From Roseovarius sp. W115 (lineage in GTDB: Bacteria > Pseudomonadota > Alphaproteobacteria > Rhodobacterales > Rhodobacteraceae), in NCBI RefSeq assembly GCF_032842945.2, contig NZ_CP146606.1:558001-622000 (forward strand): a stretch of 64,000 nt of DNA, written 5' to 3'. A program made the translations under genes and the position numbers. The notes below the pieces were generated by a model. That model did no database searches, was not told the DNA's origin, and worked only from the letters and a program-made list of their open reading frames with translations. Positions 20,302 through 29,325 of the stretch are shown one piece after another. Numbering within the stretch: the stretch's first letter is position 1; every line of letters begins with the position of its first letter.

Positions 20302-20781
20302 TCACCCTTTCTCCCGCACCACCGTGCGGCAACACCCCTCCTTCCCCGGTGCCCAGAGTTCCAGGTCAAAGTCGAACCCGGCGGTCTCCAAAGCGGCCTC
20401 ATCATAGGCCGAGGCACAGTGCAAAAGCGTGCAAATCTCGTCCTCACTGCACCCCGCCTCGACCCAGGATTGTTTGAGCGGACAGGCCATCATCTTGACC
20501 TCAAATCCGGTATCGTCCAATCGCCGCAGGTCCGCCGCATAGGCCAGTTTGCAATCCGGCGCGCAGGCCCAGCACGCCGCCATCCTCTTGAAATCACGCG
20601 GCGCCAGATGCGACAGGTTTTGTCCCACTTTGCGCCCCACCGCCCCACTCGCGGCACGCATCACTTCAATGGCAGTGGCCTGATCAAAGCGGTCTGACAA
20701 CTCGCGAAAGACCTCGAGATATATTGTACCGCGATCTTTGATGGCCTGCACCAACAGCGCTTTGGCCTGTTCGTTATTCAT
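20302..20781 (-). CDS. L-2-amino-thiazoline-4-carboxylic acid hydrolase family protein
   Basis: The 159-residue protein fits the ATC hydrolase family (PF14196): a helical N-terminus, then FEVKMMACPLKQSW with conserved Cys, and YDEAALETAGFDFDLELW near the end, finishing GCCRTVV. ATC hydrolases open aminothiazoline rings on the way to L-cysteine, but many relatives with this name are untested. It lies between the helicase gene and a RidA gene on the same strand, 18 bp after the latter, so the two are probably co-transcribed. Enamine/imine clearance by RidA would be compatible. Confidence 0.6.
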   Translation of the reverse strand: MNNEQAKALLVQAIKDRGTIYLEVFRELSDRFDQATAIEVMRAASGAVGRKVGQNLSHLAPRDFKRMAACWACAPDCKLAYAADLRRLDDTGFEVKMMACPLKQSWVEAGCSEDEICTLLHCASAYDEAALETAGFDFDLELWAPGKEGCCRTVVREKG

Positions 20782-20799
20782 GTGATTGCCCTTTCCTTG

Positions 20800-21222
20800 C
20801 TACGCTCTTGGATCCTGAAATCGATCCTCCGGGATGACGGCGACGGGGATCACTTCCACTAGGAACTCCGGGTCGACCAGCCCGGCGCACTGAATCAGAA
20901 TGCTGACCGGCCCATACGCGGCCTCAAGCCGTTCCGCGCGCACCTTTTGGATGGTCGGGATATCAGCAGGGTCCACGTAGAAGACTGTCAGCGAAACGAT
21001 GTCGTCCATTCGTCCGCCAACGGCCGAAAGAACGGCCTCGACATTGTCAAAACACTGGTGCGCCTGCGCTTCACAATCCCCCGCACCCACTATGTTTTCG
21101 GCACTGTCCCAAGCAGCTTGACCTGTGATGTAGAGTGTGCGGCCCGCAGGCTGCACGACCCCGTGGTGATAGGGCCGTCCGCGCGTGGGCCAGTTTGCAG
21201 GCGTGTTAAATCTGATGGTCAT
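20800..21222 (-). CDS. RidA/YjgF family enamine/imine deaminase-like protein
   Basis: The 140-residue protein has the RidA fold pattern: RTLYITGQAAWDSAENIVGAGD, then AQAHQCFDNVEAVLSAVGGRMDDIVSLTVFYVD, and a C-terminal VEVIPVAVIPE strand. The ATG at 21222 follows AAGGAG. The Arg that binds the substrate carboxylate in RidA proper is not obvious (the LIQCAGL segment replaces the usual R-A motif), so this is probably one of the Rid1-7 or related subfamilies. It is divergent from a LysR gene at 21380 that may regulate it. Confidence 0.75.
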   Translation of the reverse strand: MTIRFNTPANWPTRGRPYHHGVVQPAGRTLYITGQAAWDSAENIVGAGDCEAQAHQCFDNVEAVLSAVGGRMDDIVSLTVFYVDPADIPTIQKVRAERLEAAYGPVSILIQCAGLVDPEFLVEVIPVAVIPEDRFQDPRA

Positions 21223-21379
21223 ATTTGACTCCTTCTTGTCGTTCTTTGCGCCACTAACGGCACAAGGGCTTTTCACCGCAAACGACAAGATCTGCGTGAC
21301 AGACTTAGAAAATCTAAGCCTTCGACAGGATGCGCCTGTGTTAAACCTGCACAGAATTCAAAGCCGGAGGATCCTGAAC

Positions 21380-21961
21380 ATGACCTATCGCTTTCCCTCT
21401 TTGAACGGCCTCAAAGCGTTTGAAGCCGCCGCCCGGCATCTGAGTTTCAAGGCTGCCGCTGGGGAGCTTGGCGTCACACCGGGTGCCGTCAGCCAACAGG
21501 TCAAACGGCTCGAAGCATCCCTCGGAATTTCGCTCTTTCGGCGTTTGCCTCAGGGGTTGCTTTTGACCCGCGAGGGTGCAGCCTATCTGCCGAGCATCTC
21601 AGAGGCGTTTGACACTCTCACAGACGCCACGGAAAAGATCGCACCTGCCCTGAACGGCCGGAAACTGAGCGTTGGCATCTCAAAGACCCTGATCCCGCAC
21701 ATTCCTGCCAACTGGCATCGCCAATCCGACGCGTTGTCGGCTTATGTGCGAGACACATGCGTGTCAGACGATGTAGAGTTGATCTGGTCAAATGCGCTGG
21801 ACGCTTTGCTGCTCGACTTTCCTACGCAGCATGGGGGGCTGTCTGAACAAACCGTCATGTGCGGCGCACGGTATGGTGGGCAGACGATCTACTTCGTGAC
21901 ACGTCCCGGTCTGGCCAAGTGCCGCCAATCCCGCGCGATGCTCGAAGAGTTGACAGCCTGA
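21380..21961 (+). CDS. Short LysR-family regulator (GcvA-like), truncated effector domain
   Basis: The 193-residue protein has a full LysR helix-turn-helix (LNGLKAFEAAARHLSFKAAAGELGVTPGAVSQQVKRLE, residues about 8-45) and the GcvA-type LFRRLPQGLLLTREG. LysR proteins are usually about 300 residues; here the effector domain stops after roughly 100. The ATG follows GGAGG. It is divergent from the RidA-ATC hydrolase pair, its probable target. Either a naturally short form or a decayed gene that still has an open frame. Confidence 0.7.
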   Translation: MTYRFPSLNGLKAFEAAARHLSFKAAAGELGVTPGAVSQQVKRLEASLGISLFRRLPQGLLLTREGAAYLPSISEAFDTLTDATEKIAPALNGRKLSVGISKTLIPHIPANWHRQSDALSAYVRDTCVSDDVELIWSNALDALLLDFPTQHGGLSEQTVMCGARYGGQTIYFVTRPGLAKCRQSRAMLEELTA

Positions 21962-22039
21962 ACGCCGCAAATGCGTCAGGATGTGTTGCCGATGCCTGTT
22001 GCAGGTGCAACGCGGCGTTAACTCATGCTCGTTGAATGC

Positions 22040-22087
22040 CGGGCACCGACGCAATACCGACGTGATACCGATGCAATACCGACGTGG
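22040..22087 (+). repeat. 11-bp tandem repeat array upstream of the alpha-hydroxy-acid dehydrogenase
   Basis: Three 11-bp units fit G(T/C)(G/A)ATACCGA(C/T): GCAATACCGAC at 22051, GTGATACCGAT at 22062, GCAATACCGAC at 22073. A degenerate unit precedes them and a partial one follows. It lies 94-141 bp before the ATG at 22181. The same unit recurs inverted at 50907-50945. The period equals about one DNA turn. Confidence 0.75.
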
Positions 22088-22180
22088 GAAAGCCTTCAAA
22101 ATAAGCCCGTTAACCTTAGAATCAGCAAAACGGGCTGTTTTCGCTTTTCGCGCCCGCGTTCCCTTGCTATCGCTCAGCCC

Positions 22181-23320
22181 ATGTCACTCGACGCCCGATA
22201 CCCCGCCCTCGCAGACCTGCGTGCAAAAGCACGTTGGCGTGTTCCCTATTTTGTCTGGGAATACCTCGACAGCGGCACGGGTGTTGAGGCCACGACCCGG
22301 CGCAATCGCTCCAAGCTGGATGAGGTCATGCTGATGCCTTCGATCCTGCATGGTGAGCCAGAGGTATCGACGGGTATGGAGTTTCTCGGCCAAAGCTTTG
22401 ATTTACCGGTGGGAATTGCGCCTGTTGGCATGTCCGGCCTGATCTGGCCAGGGGCGGAGCAAAAGCTGGCACGTGCCGCGGCCAAGGCCAATATCCCGTA
22501 CACTTTATCTACTGTGGCCAGCCAGACCCCCGAAGATGTCTCACCGGCATTGGGTGAGCATGCCTGGTTTCAGATGTATCCGCCCCGCGATCCCGAGATC
22601 CGCGCCGACATGCTCAAACGCGCCAAATCCGCCGGGTTTTCGACGCTTGTCCTGACCGTAGACGTGCCCGTAGGCAGTCGCCGCGAACGGCAGGTGCGCT
22701 CCGGCCTTACGCAGCCCCCCAAGATCACACCGCGCATCCTGTCACAGATCGCGCTCTGTCCGGCCTGGGCCATGGGCATGGCAAGCCGAGGCATGCCGCG
22801 GATGCGGTTGATTGACGATTATACGCCTGCAACCAAAGGCTTACCCTCCAACAAACACGCCGGTTACCTACTGCGCACCTCCCCCAACTGGGACTATCTG
22901 CGCTGGCTGCGCGAGAACTGGGAAGGGCCACTTTTGGTCAAAGGCGTGCTGGATCCAGCCGAAGTGCCCAAACTTGAGGCCGAAGGGATTGATGCTATCT
23001 GGATCTCAAACCATGCCGGGCGTCAATTTGATGCAGCACCAGCAACGGTCGAGATGCTGCCCGCGATTAGAATGGCCACGAAACTGCCCATTGTTCTAGA
23101 TGGCGGTGTAGAAGGCGGGCTGGATATCCTGCGGGCCCTCGCGCTTGGCGCGGATATGGTGATGATGGGTCGGGCCTGGCACTATGCCCTGGCGGCATTG
23201 GATGAAATAGGCCCCGAACACCTCGTCCATATTCTCAAATCCGACCTTGAGGCGAATATGGGTCAACTCGGTATTTCATCACCGCTTGAGGCCCATACAC
23301 GGCTTCATACATCCGGGTAG
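22181..23320 (+). CDS. lldD: FMN-dependent alpha-hydroxy-acid dehydrogenase (LldD-like)
   Basis: The 379-residue protein has the family landmarks: PVGIAPVGMSGLIWPGAE, YTLSTVASQTPEDV, WFQMYPPRD, TLVLTVDVPVGSRRER, the active-site SNHAGRQFDAAPATVE (His base and Arg), and IVLDGGVEGGLDILRALALGADMVMMGRAW for FMN phosphate. The family oxidises L-lactate, glycolate or mandelate. L-lactate is the most likely substrate but not proven, so the symbol is tentative. The ATG at 22181 matches the homologous start (MSLDARYPALADLRAKARWRVP). An 11-bp repeat array lies upstream. Confidence 0.8.
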   Translation: MSLDARYPALADLRAKARWRVPYFVWEYLDSGTGVEATTRRNRSKLDEVMLMPSILHGEPEVSTGMEFLGQSFDLPVGIAPVGMSGLIWPGAEQKLARAAAKANIPYTLSTVASQTPEDVSPALGEHAWFQMYPPRDPEIRADMLKRAKSAGFSTLVLTVDVPVGSRRERQVRSGLTQPPKITPRILSQIALCPAWAMGMASRGMPRMRLIDDYTPATKGLPSNKHAGYLLRTSPNWDYLRWLRENWEGPLLVKGVLDPAEVPKLEAEGIDAIWISNHAGRQFDAAPATVEMLPAIRMATKLPIVLDGGVEGGLDILRALALGADMVMMGRAWHYALAALDEIGPEHLVHILKSDLEANMGQLGISSPLEAHTRLHTSG

Positions 23321-23333
23321 TCCCGCTACCCGG
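23313..23333 (+). terminator. Hairpin at the end of the alpha-hydroxy-acid dehydrogenase gene
   Basis: CCGGGTAG and CTACCCGG pair around TCCCG, with the stop codon inside the 5' arm. No T-run follows, so terminator function is uncertain. Confidence 0.4.
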
Positions 23334-23487
23334 CAAGGTGGAAAATACGCTCAGTACGGGCCATACCCAGAAAGCCGGATTGCGCAAACCTTTCACAAAT
23401 CTTACAAGCTGCGCAAAAGCGCTGCATTGCAGCGTGCTCTGCGTCAAGGCGCAGGCTGCCACAACGTAAAAGACCGAGGGACTGGCC

Positions 23488-26400
23488 ATGGCCGAATTCA
23501 ACAAAATCCTGATTGCCAACCGGGGCGAGATCGCCATCCGGATCATGCGGGCTGCCAACGAGATGGGCAAGCGCACGGTGGCCGTCTTTGCCGAAGAGGA
23601 CAAGCTGGGTTTGCACCGGTTCAAAGCGGATGAGGCGTACCGGATTGGCGAGGGCTTAGGGCCTGTGGCGGCGTATCTCTCGATTGATGAGATCATCCGT
23701 GTGGCCAAGAAATCCGGGGCCGATGCGATCCACCCGGGCTATGGCCTTTTGTCGGAAAACCCTGAACTGGTGGATGCCTGCGAGGCCAATGGCATCACCT
23801 TCATTGGTCCGCGCGCCGCAACGATGCGCGCCCTTGGAGACAAGGCGAGCGCCCGCAAAGTGGCGATTGAAGCCGGTGTGCCGGTGATCCCCGCGACTGA
23901 GGTTCTGGGCGATGACATGGACCTTATCCGCAAGCAAGCTGACGAGATTGGCTACCCGATGATGCTCAAGGCCAGCTGGGGTGGCGGCGGACGCGGTATG
24001 CGCCCGATCAACAGCCCCGATGAGCTTGAAGAAAAGGTGCGCGAAGGTCGGCGCGAGGCCGAGGCCGCCTTTGGTAATGGCGAGGGGTATCTGGAAAAGA
24101 TGATCATCCGCGCGCGCCATGTTGAGGTGCAAATCCTCGGCGACACGCATGGCAATATGTATCACCTGTTTGAGCGCGACTGTTCTGTACAGCGGCGCAA
24201 CCAGAAGGTCGTGGAACGCGCCCCTGCCCCGTATCTCAGCGACGCGCAGCGTGCCGAGATCTGTGAGCTGGGCTACAAAATCTGCAAACACGTCAATTAC
24301 GAATGCGCGGGCACGGTCGAATTCTTGATGGATATGGACACAGGCCAGTTTTACTTCATCGAAGTGAACCCGCGTGTGCAGGTGGAACATACCGTCACCG
24401 AGGAAGTGACCGGCATCGACATCGTCCAGGCGCAGATCAAGATTTCAGAGGGCAAGACACTGGCCGAGGCCACGCGAAAGCAAAGCCAGGACGAGATCAG
24501 CCTGAATGGTCATGCGATCCAGACAAGGATTACCACCGAGGATCCGCAGAACAACTTCATCCCCGACTATGGCCGCATCACGGCATTTCGCGAGGCCACG
24601 GGCATGGGCATCCGTCTGGATGGCGGCACGGCCTATTCGGGCAGCGTGATCACGCGATACTACGACTCACTCCTGGTGAAAATCACGGCCCATGCGCAAA
24701 CACCCGAGGGTGCCATTGCAAGGATGGACCGAGCGCTGCGCGAGTTCCGTATTCGCGGGGTGTCGACGAACATTGCCTTTGTGGAAAACCTATTGAAACA
24801 CCCGACTTTCCTGTCGAATGAGTACACCACCAAGTTCATCGACACGACTCCTGGGCTGTTTGAGTTCGAAGCACGGCGTGACCGGGGCACCAAGGTTCTC
24901 ACCTACATTGCCGATATCACAGTTAACGGGCACCCCGAAGTCGAAGGCCGCCCACTGCCGCGCCCTGATCTCGCTCTGCCGCGTGCGCCGAAACCAGCCA
25001 ATCCCGAGATTGCAGACGGCGCCAAGCAAATCCTGGAACGCGATGGCGCACAGGCCGTGGCCGACTGGATGGCGGCGCAAAAGCAGCTTTTGATCACCGA
25101 TACGACCATGCGCGACAGCCACCAGTCGCTTTTGGCTACGCGCATGCGCTCGATTGATATGATCGAGGCCGCCCCCAACTATGCCCATGATTTGCCACAG
25201 CTTTTCTCGATGGAATGCTGGGGCGGCGCGACCTTTGACGTCGCCTACCGCTTTCTCGGTGAATGTCCGTGGCAACGGCTGCGCGATCTGCGCAAGGCCA
25301 TGCCCAACCTGCTCACGCAGATGCTTTTGCGTGGCTCCAATGGCGTAGGCTACACCAACTACCCGGACAATGTCGTCAAAGCTTTTGTCGAGCGCGCTGC
25401 CGATGTCGGCGTCGACATCTTCCGCGTTTTTGATCCGCTCAACTGGTCGGAAAACATGCGCGTATCGATGGATGCCGTGCTAGACTCAGGGAAAATCCTT
25501 GAAGCGGCTATTTGTTATACCGGGGATATTCTTGATCCGAACCGGTCGAAATATGACCTGAAATACTACCTCGACATGGCCAAAGAGCTGAAGGCGGCAG
25601 GCACGCATATTTTGTGTCTCAAAGACATGGGCGGTTTGATGAAACCGGCCACGGCGTCGATCCTTTTCAAGGCGTTGAAGGAAGAGGTGGGCCTGCCCAT
25701 CCACTTCCACACACACGACACCGCGGGCACCGCGATTGCCACCATCATGGCCGCCTCTGAGGCCGGTGTTGATGCCGTGGATTGCGCAATGGACACGCTT
25801 TCGGGCAACACCTCTCAGGCTACGCTTGGATCGGTGGTCGAGGCCCTGCGCCATACCGACCGGGACACCGGGCTTGATGTGGGCGCGATCCGGCAAATTT
25901 CGAACTACTGGGAGTCGGTGCGCGACCACTACGCGGCGTTCGAGTCCGGCATGCAGTCGCCCGCCTCTGAGGTTTACCTGCACGAGATGCCGGGCGGTCA
26001 GTTTACCAATCTGAAAGCACAAGCGCGTTCCATGGGTCTTGAGGATCGCTGGCACGACATTGCGCGCACCTATGCCGAGGTGAACCATATGTTCGGCGAT
26101 GTGATCAAAGTCACCCCGATTGCCAAAACGGTGGGTGATTTGGCGCTGATGATGGTGACACAAGGCCTCACTTGCGAGGACGTGCTGAACCCCGAGACCG
26201 AGGTCAGTTTCCCCGATAGTGTGATCACCTTGATGAAGGGTTATGTGGGGCAGGCACATGGTGGCTTCCCCGAGGCTATCGTCAAAAAGGTGCTCAAGGG
26301 TGAGGAGCCCATCACAGTGCGCCCCGGAACCTTGCTTGAGCCTGCGGATCTCAAAGCCGAGAAAGCCGGGGTTGAGGAAAAACTGGGCGTGAGCATCGAT

Positions 26401-26928
26401 GAGGAAGACCTGATGGGATATATGATGTATCCCAAAGTCTTCACCGATTACATGGAGCGCCATGTCGAATATGGCCCCGTGCGGACCTTGCCTACAAAAA
26501 CCTTCTTCTATGGCATGGAAACCAACGAAGAGATCACCGCCGAGATTGATCCGGGCAAAACGCTGGAAATCCGGCTTGTGGCGGTGGGCGAGACCCGGGA
26601 AGACGGCCAGGCACGTGTCTTCTTTGAGTTGAATGGCCAGCCGCGCACCATCCGCGTGCCGGATCGTCGGGTGAAAGCCACTGTTGAGGCACGGCCAAAG
26701 GCCGAAGTGGGCAATGCCAATCATCTTGGCGCTCCGATGCCGGGGGTTGTGGCGACAGTGGGGATCAATCCGGGCCAATCGGTCAGCACAGGCGACCTGC
26801 TTCTGACCATCGAGGCAATGAAAATGGAAACAGGCTTGCATGCCGAACGCGATGCCGTGGTCAAGGCCGTGCACGTGCAGGCAGGCAGTCAGATTGATGC
26901 CAAGGATTTGCTGATCGAATTTGAATGA
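23488..26928 (+). CDS. pyc: Pyruvate carboxylase
   Basis: The 1146-residue protein is a full single-chain pyruvate carboxylase that makes oxaloacetate from pyruvate, bicarbonate and ATP. The biotin carboxylase domain fills about 1-450 (KASWGGGGRGMR ATP loop, ERDCSVQRRNQKVVE, FIEVNPRVQVEHTVTEEVTG). The carboxyltransferase domain fills about 530-800 (TTMRDSHQSLLATRMR, ETHDTAG-type metal site in FHTHDTAGTA), then the PYC_OADA linker. The biotinyl domain ends the chain with Lys1112 in EAMKMET. It is monocistronic and supplies anaplerosis, which fits growth on lactate from the nearby dehydrogenases. Confidence 0.97.
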   Translation: MAEFNKILIANRGEIAIRIMRAANEMGKRTVAVFAEEDKLGLHRFKADEAYRIGEGLGPVAAYLSIDEIIRVAKKSGADAIHPGYGLLSENPELVDACEANGITFIGPRAATMRALGDKASARKVAIEAGVPVIPATEVLGDDMDLIRKQADEIGYPMMLKASWGGGGRGMRPINSPDELEEKVREGRREAEAAFGNGEGYLEKMIIRARHVEVQILGDTHGNMYHLFERDCSVQRRNQKVVERAPAPYLSDAQRAEICELGYKICKHVNYECAGTVEFLMDMDTGQFYFIEVNPRVQVEHTVTEEVTGIDIVQAQIKISEGKTLAEATRKQSQDEISLNGHAIQTRITTEDPQNNFIPDYGRITAFREATGMGIRLDGGTAYSGSVITRYYDSLLVKITAHAQTPEGAIARMDRALREFRIRGVSTNIAFVENLLKHPTFLSNEYTTKFIDTTPGLFEFEARRDRGTKVLTYIADITVNGHPEVEGRPLPRPDLALPRAPKPANPEIADGAKQILERDGAQAVADWMAAQKQLLITDTTMRDSHQSLLATRMRSIDMIEAAPNYAHDLPQLFSMECWGGATFDVAYRFLGECPWQRLRDLRKAMPNLLTQMLLRGSNGVGYTNYPDNVVKAFVERAADVGVDIFRVFDPLNWSENMRVSMDAVLDSGKILEAAICYTGDILDPNRSKYDLKYYLDMAKELKAAGTHILCLKDMGGLMKPATASILFKALKEEVGLPIHFHTHDTAGTAIATIMAASEAGVDAVDCAMDTLSGNTSQATLGSVVEALRHTDRDTGLDVGAIRQISNYWESVRDHYAAFESGMQSPASEVYLHEMPGGQFTNLKAQARSMGLEDRWHDIARTYAEVNHMFGDVIKVTPIAKTVGDLALMMVTQGLTCEDVLNPETEVSFPDSVITLMKGYVGQAHGGFPEAIVKKVLKGEEPITVRPGTLLEPADLKAEKAGVEEKLGVSIDEEDLMGYMMYPKVFTDYMERHVEYGPVRTLPTKTFFYGMETNEEITAEIDPGKTLEIRLVAVGETREDGQARVFFELNGQPRTIRVPDRRVKATVEARPKAEVGNANHLGAPMPGVVATVGINPGQSVSTGDLLLTIEAMKMETGLHAERDAVVKAVHVQAGSQIDAKDLLIEFE

Positions 26929-26999
26929 CGCGTCATAATCCGGCCCAAATGGCTTGGTATCCGCCCGGTCCAAATTATTGAGTACAATAAGAAAGGGTC

Positions 27000-27494
27000 A
27001 TGATGACACGTTTTCTCGCCAGCATCGCATGCGCGGTGTTTCTTCCGCTTACGGCTTTGGCCGGAGATGATGTTATTCAATTCGGCCAGCAAGACCCCGA
27101 GATGCAGTCCGCCATCGCCGAAGCGCGCACATCCTTGCCGCAGTTTCTGGCAAATACCCAAGGCGCGGACGGGCAATCCATAGAGGGCGCTGGCCTGAAG
27201 GTGGAATTCAACGCCGAGAGCGAGCAATCCGAAGTGATCTGGATCGTGCCCTTCGCGCCGCGCGGGGACGGGTTCGTTGGGATTCTGGCAAATGAGCCCA
27301 CAAGCATGCCCGGTCAGCATGCTGGCGACATGGTGGAATTCTCTGAGGCGCAGATCGCGGATTGGACGTATAGCGCAGATGGCAAACTCTTTGGCAACTA
27401 TACCACCCGTGTGATGCTGCCGCATCTGGATGACGCCACCAAAACACAGCTCTCGCAAATCCTGTCGGAAAATCCGGTACCTGAAGGCTGGTAA
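27000..27494 (+). CDS. Secreted DUF2314 family protein
   Basis: The 164-residue protein has a signal peptide (ALTALAGDD cleavage region, about residue 21). Its DUF2314 core reads EVIWIVPFAP, GFVGILANEP, HAGDMVEFSEAQIADWTYSADGKLFGNYTTRVML. The family has no assigned biochemical role. It starts at ATG 27000 after AAGAAAGGG and ends with a terminator, so it is a single-gene unit. Periplasmic location is inferred from the signal. Confidence 0.7.
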   Translation: MMTRFLASIACAVFLPLTALAGDDVIQFGQQDPEMQSAIAEARTSLPQFLANTQGADGQSIEGAGLKVEFNAESEQSEVIWIVPFAPRGDGFVGILANEPTSMPGQHAGDMVEFSEAQIADWTYSADGKLFGNYTTRVMLPHLDDATKTQLSQILSENPVPEGW

Positions 27495-27517
27495 GCCTTC
27501 AAAACCATCTTCCAAAG

Positions 27518-27555
27518 CCGCGCGAATCCTTCCAAGGTTCGCGTGGTTTTTCTTT
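27518..27555 (+). terminator. Rho-independent terminator of the DUF2314 gene
   Basis: CCGCGCGAA (27518-27526) and TTCGCGTGG (27538-27546) pair with one G-T wobble, followed by TTTTTCTTT. Confidence 0.75.
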
Positions 27556-27568
27556 GCTGGGTGCGTCC

Positions 27569-28357
27569 ATGAAAAAGCTCTTGGTTTTTACCGATATTCA
27601 CATCGTGCCGCAGGGTGAAACGATTATCGGACTCGATCCTCTGGAACGCTTTGCGCAAGGGCTGCAGCATGCGCTTAGCAACCACCCGGATGCGGAGCGT
27701 ATCGTGATCACCGGAGATTTAACGCATCATGGCACTCAGGAAGAATACATGCGATTGCATAATGCTCTTTCCGACTGCCCTCTCCCGGTCAGCCTGACAT
27801 TGGGCAACCATGACAGGCGCAGTGCTTTTCTTGATGTTTTTCAGGATGTTCCCATAACGGACACAGGGTTTGTGCAAGAGAGTTTTGATCTCGATGAGAC
27901 ACGACTGATCCTTCTGGATACCTTGGACGAGGACGCCGCCAATCTGCATGGCGGGCTGCTTTGCAAACAAAGGCTTGACTGGATGGATCAAGCGATTGCC
28001 AGTGCCGACGGTCGTCGTGTGATCCTGGGGCTGCACCATCCTCCCGTTCTGACGGGATTTCCCGGCATGGACAGTATCGGGCTGGCCAACCGGTCTGAGC
28101 TGGCCGCGCGCCTGGCACAGCATGACGCCGTTGTGCAAATCCTGGCCGGGCATATTCACCGCACGATCCAGGGAAACCTCGCCGTCAATGAGACCCGCAA
28201 CATCCCGGTTTTTATGTTCAAAAGCACCTGTCACCAAATGCCAATGCACCTTACGACTGACGATCATCATATCTCGGTAGATGAACCAGGGGCCTACGGT
28301 ATTGTGCTCAACTCTGAGGACGGGATCTTGGTGCACACCGAGGATTTCACTCTTTAG
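27569..28357 (+). CDS. Metallophosphoesterase, CpdA-like cyclic-nucleotide phosphodiesterase
   Basis: The 262-residue protein has the calcineurin-type metal sites in order: FTDIHI (D-x-H), ITGDLTHHG (GD), LGNHDRR (GNHD), LHHPP and AGHIHR (GH-x-H). This pattern is that of class III cyclic AMP phosphodiesterases (CpdA), although glycerophosphodiesterases and others share it. The ATG at 27569 is chosen because it opens directly into the first strand MKKLLVFTDIH. No signal peptide. Regulation of cAMP level is a family-based inference. Confidence 0.75.
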   Translation: MKKLLVFTDIHIVPQGETIIGLDPLERFAQGLQHALSNHPDAERIVITGDLTHHGTQEEYMRLHNALSDCPLPVSLTLGNHDRRSAFLDVFQDVPITDTGFVQESFDLDETRLILLDTLDEDAANLHGGLLCKQRLDWMDQAIASADGRRVILGLHHPPVLTGFPGMDSIGLANRSELAARLAQHDAVVQILAGHIHRTIQGNLAVNETRNIPVFMFKSTCHQMPMHLTTDDHHISVDEPGAYGIVLNSEDGILVHTEDFTL

Positions 28358-28451
28358 GTCTGGCCGAACGTCAAACAGCAGGCTTGCCATACGGTTAAAT
28401 CCTCGGAATGATGGGTTCACCATCGCAATGGGTCATATGGGAGGATGACAC

Positions 28452-28745
28452 ATGTGCCGTATGTTCGCCGGGCAAGACCCGGAACGATATGAGCTCGAAA
28501 CCCGTAGTATGCGCCTGAATGGGCAAAGCACCAGCATCCGGTTGGAAAAATCATTCTGGCGTATTCTGGATGAAATCGCTGCAAATGAAGACGTAACCAC
28601 GCCCGCTTTCGTGTCGAAACTGCATGGCGAAGTGCTTGAATTACATGGGGAACCCAAGAATTTCACATCCCTGCTGCGCTGCACGTGCCTGGTGTGGCAA
28701 GACGCACAAAACGCGCCTAAAACGGATCAGATTGCAGCCGAGTAG
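28452..28745 (+). CDS. Ribbon-helix-helix domain protein (RHH_4)
   Basis: The 97-residue protein has a ribbon-helix-helix segment at about 20-70 (QSTSIRLEKSFWRILDEIAANEDVTTPAFVSKL), the PF13467-type arrangement common in alphaproteobacteria. The N-terminus MCRMFAGQDPERYELETRSMR is the usual start of this family. Such proteins are expected to bind DNA as dimers; no target is known here. It stands alone between the phosphodiesterase and glyoxalase genes. Confidence 0.7.
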   Translation: MCRMFAGQDPERYELETRSMRLNGQSTSIRLEKSFWRILDEIAANEDVTTPAFVSKLHGEVLELHGEPKNFTSLLRCTCLVWQDAQNAPKTDQIAAE

Positions 28746-28845
28746 GGTGCGACCTAGTCTTTGCGCCGTGTAGTAACGGTTTACTACCTCGCCACACGCG
28801 CAGCTTGCTAGGCTACTTCGAACAGCACACAGTTCGGAGGAGCCC

Positions 28846-29241
28846 ATGGCCAAAGCCATTCACAGCATGATCCGTGTTCTCGACGAGGCGCGGTCACTGG
28901 AATTCTACAAAAAAGCATTCAATCTGGACGTGGCCGACCGGCTGGATTTCACAAACTTCACGCTGGTTTACCTCAGCAATTCTGAATCCGAATTCGAATT
29001 GGAACTCACCGTCAACAAGGATCAAACCGAGCCTTATGAGCTTGGCACAGGCTACGGTCACTTCGCGGTTTCCGTGGACAATGTTGAAAAAGAACACGCC
29101 CGTTTTGTCAAAGCCGGGCTCGAGCCACGCAAAGTGGTGGAGTTTGCCCCAGACGGAGAACTGGTGGGCAAGTTTTTCTTCGTAGCAGACCCTGACGGCT
29201 ACGAGATCGAGGTTCTCGAACGCGCGGGGCGTTTCAAATAA
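28846..29241 (+). CDS. gloA: Glyoxalase I-type VOC family protein
   Basis: The 131-residue protein aligns with E. coli lactoylglutathione lyase and keeps the four metal ligands: His6 (IHSMIRV), Glu53 (ELT), His72 (YGHFAVSVDN) and Glu122 (YEIEVLE). Glyoxalase I converts the methylglyoxal-glutathione hemithioacetal to lactoylglutathione. The ATG follows GGAGG. It lies 84 bp before a Tat-signal subunit and a GMC dehydrogenase on the same strand. The gene symbol is likely but paralogues are common. Confidence 0.75.
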   Translation: MAKAIHSMIRVLDEARSLEFYKKAFNLDVADRLDFTNFTLVYLSNSESEFELELTVNKDQTEPYELGTGYGHFAVSVDNVEKEHARFVKAGLEPRKVVEFAPDGELVGKFFFVADPDGYEIEVLERAGRFK

Positions 29242-29325
29242 CCCAATCGCAAATGGTCCGGCGCGGCGTGACCCGGGCTTTTTGCCACCAATCAAAAAAC
29301 ACGCAGACTTAGGGAGGACATTACG

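Noticed and set aside
22040..22087. Replication-origin iterons
   Set aside because: No replication initiator, partition gene or AT-rich unwinding region is nearby, and the units are next to metabolic genes.
23656..24390. 244-residue minus-strand frame opposite the biotin carboxylase domain
   Set aside because: Fully antisense to strongly conserved pyc motifs.
25486..26973. 495-residue open frame on the minus strand opposite pyc
   Set aside because: It lies wholly antisense to the conserved carboxyltransferase and biotinyl domains of pyruvate carboxylase, has no recognisable motif and arises from codon bias in GC-rich DNA.
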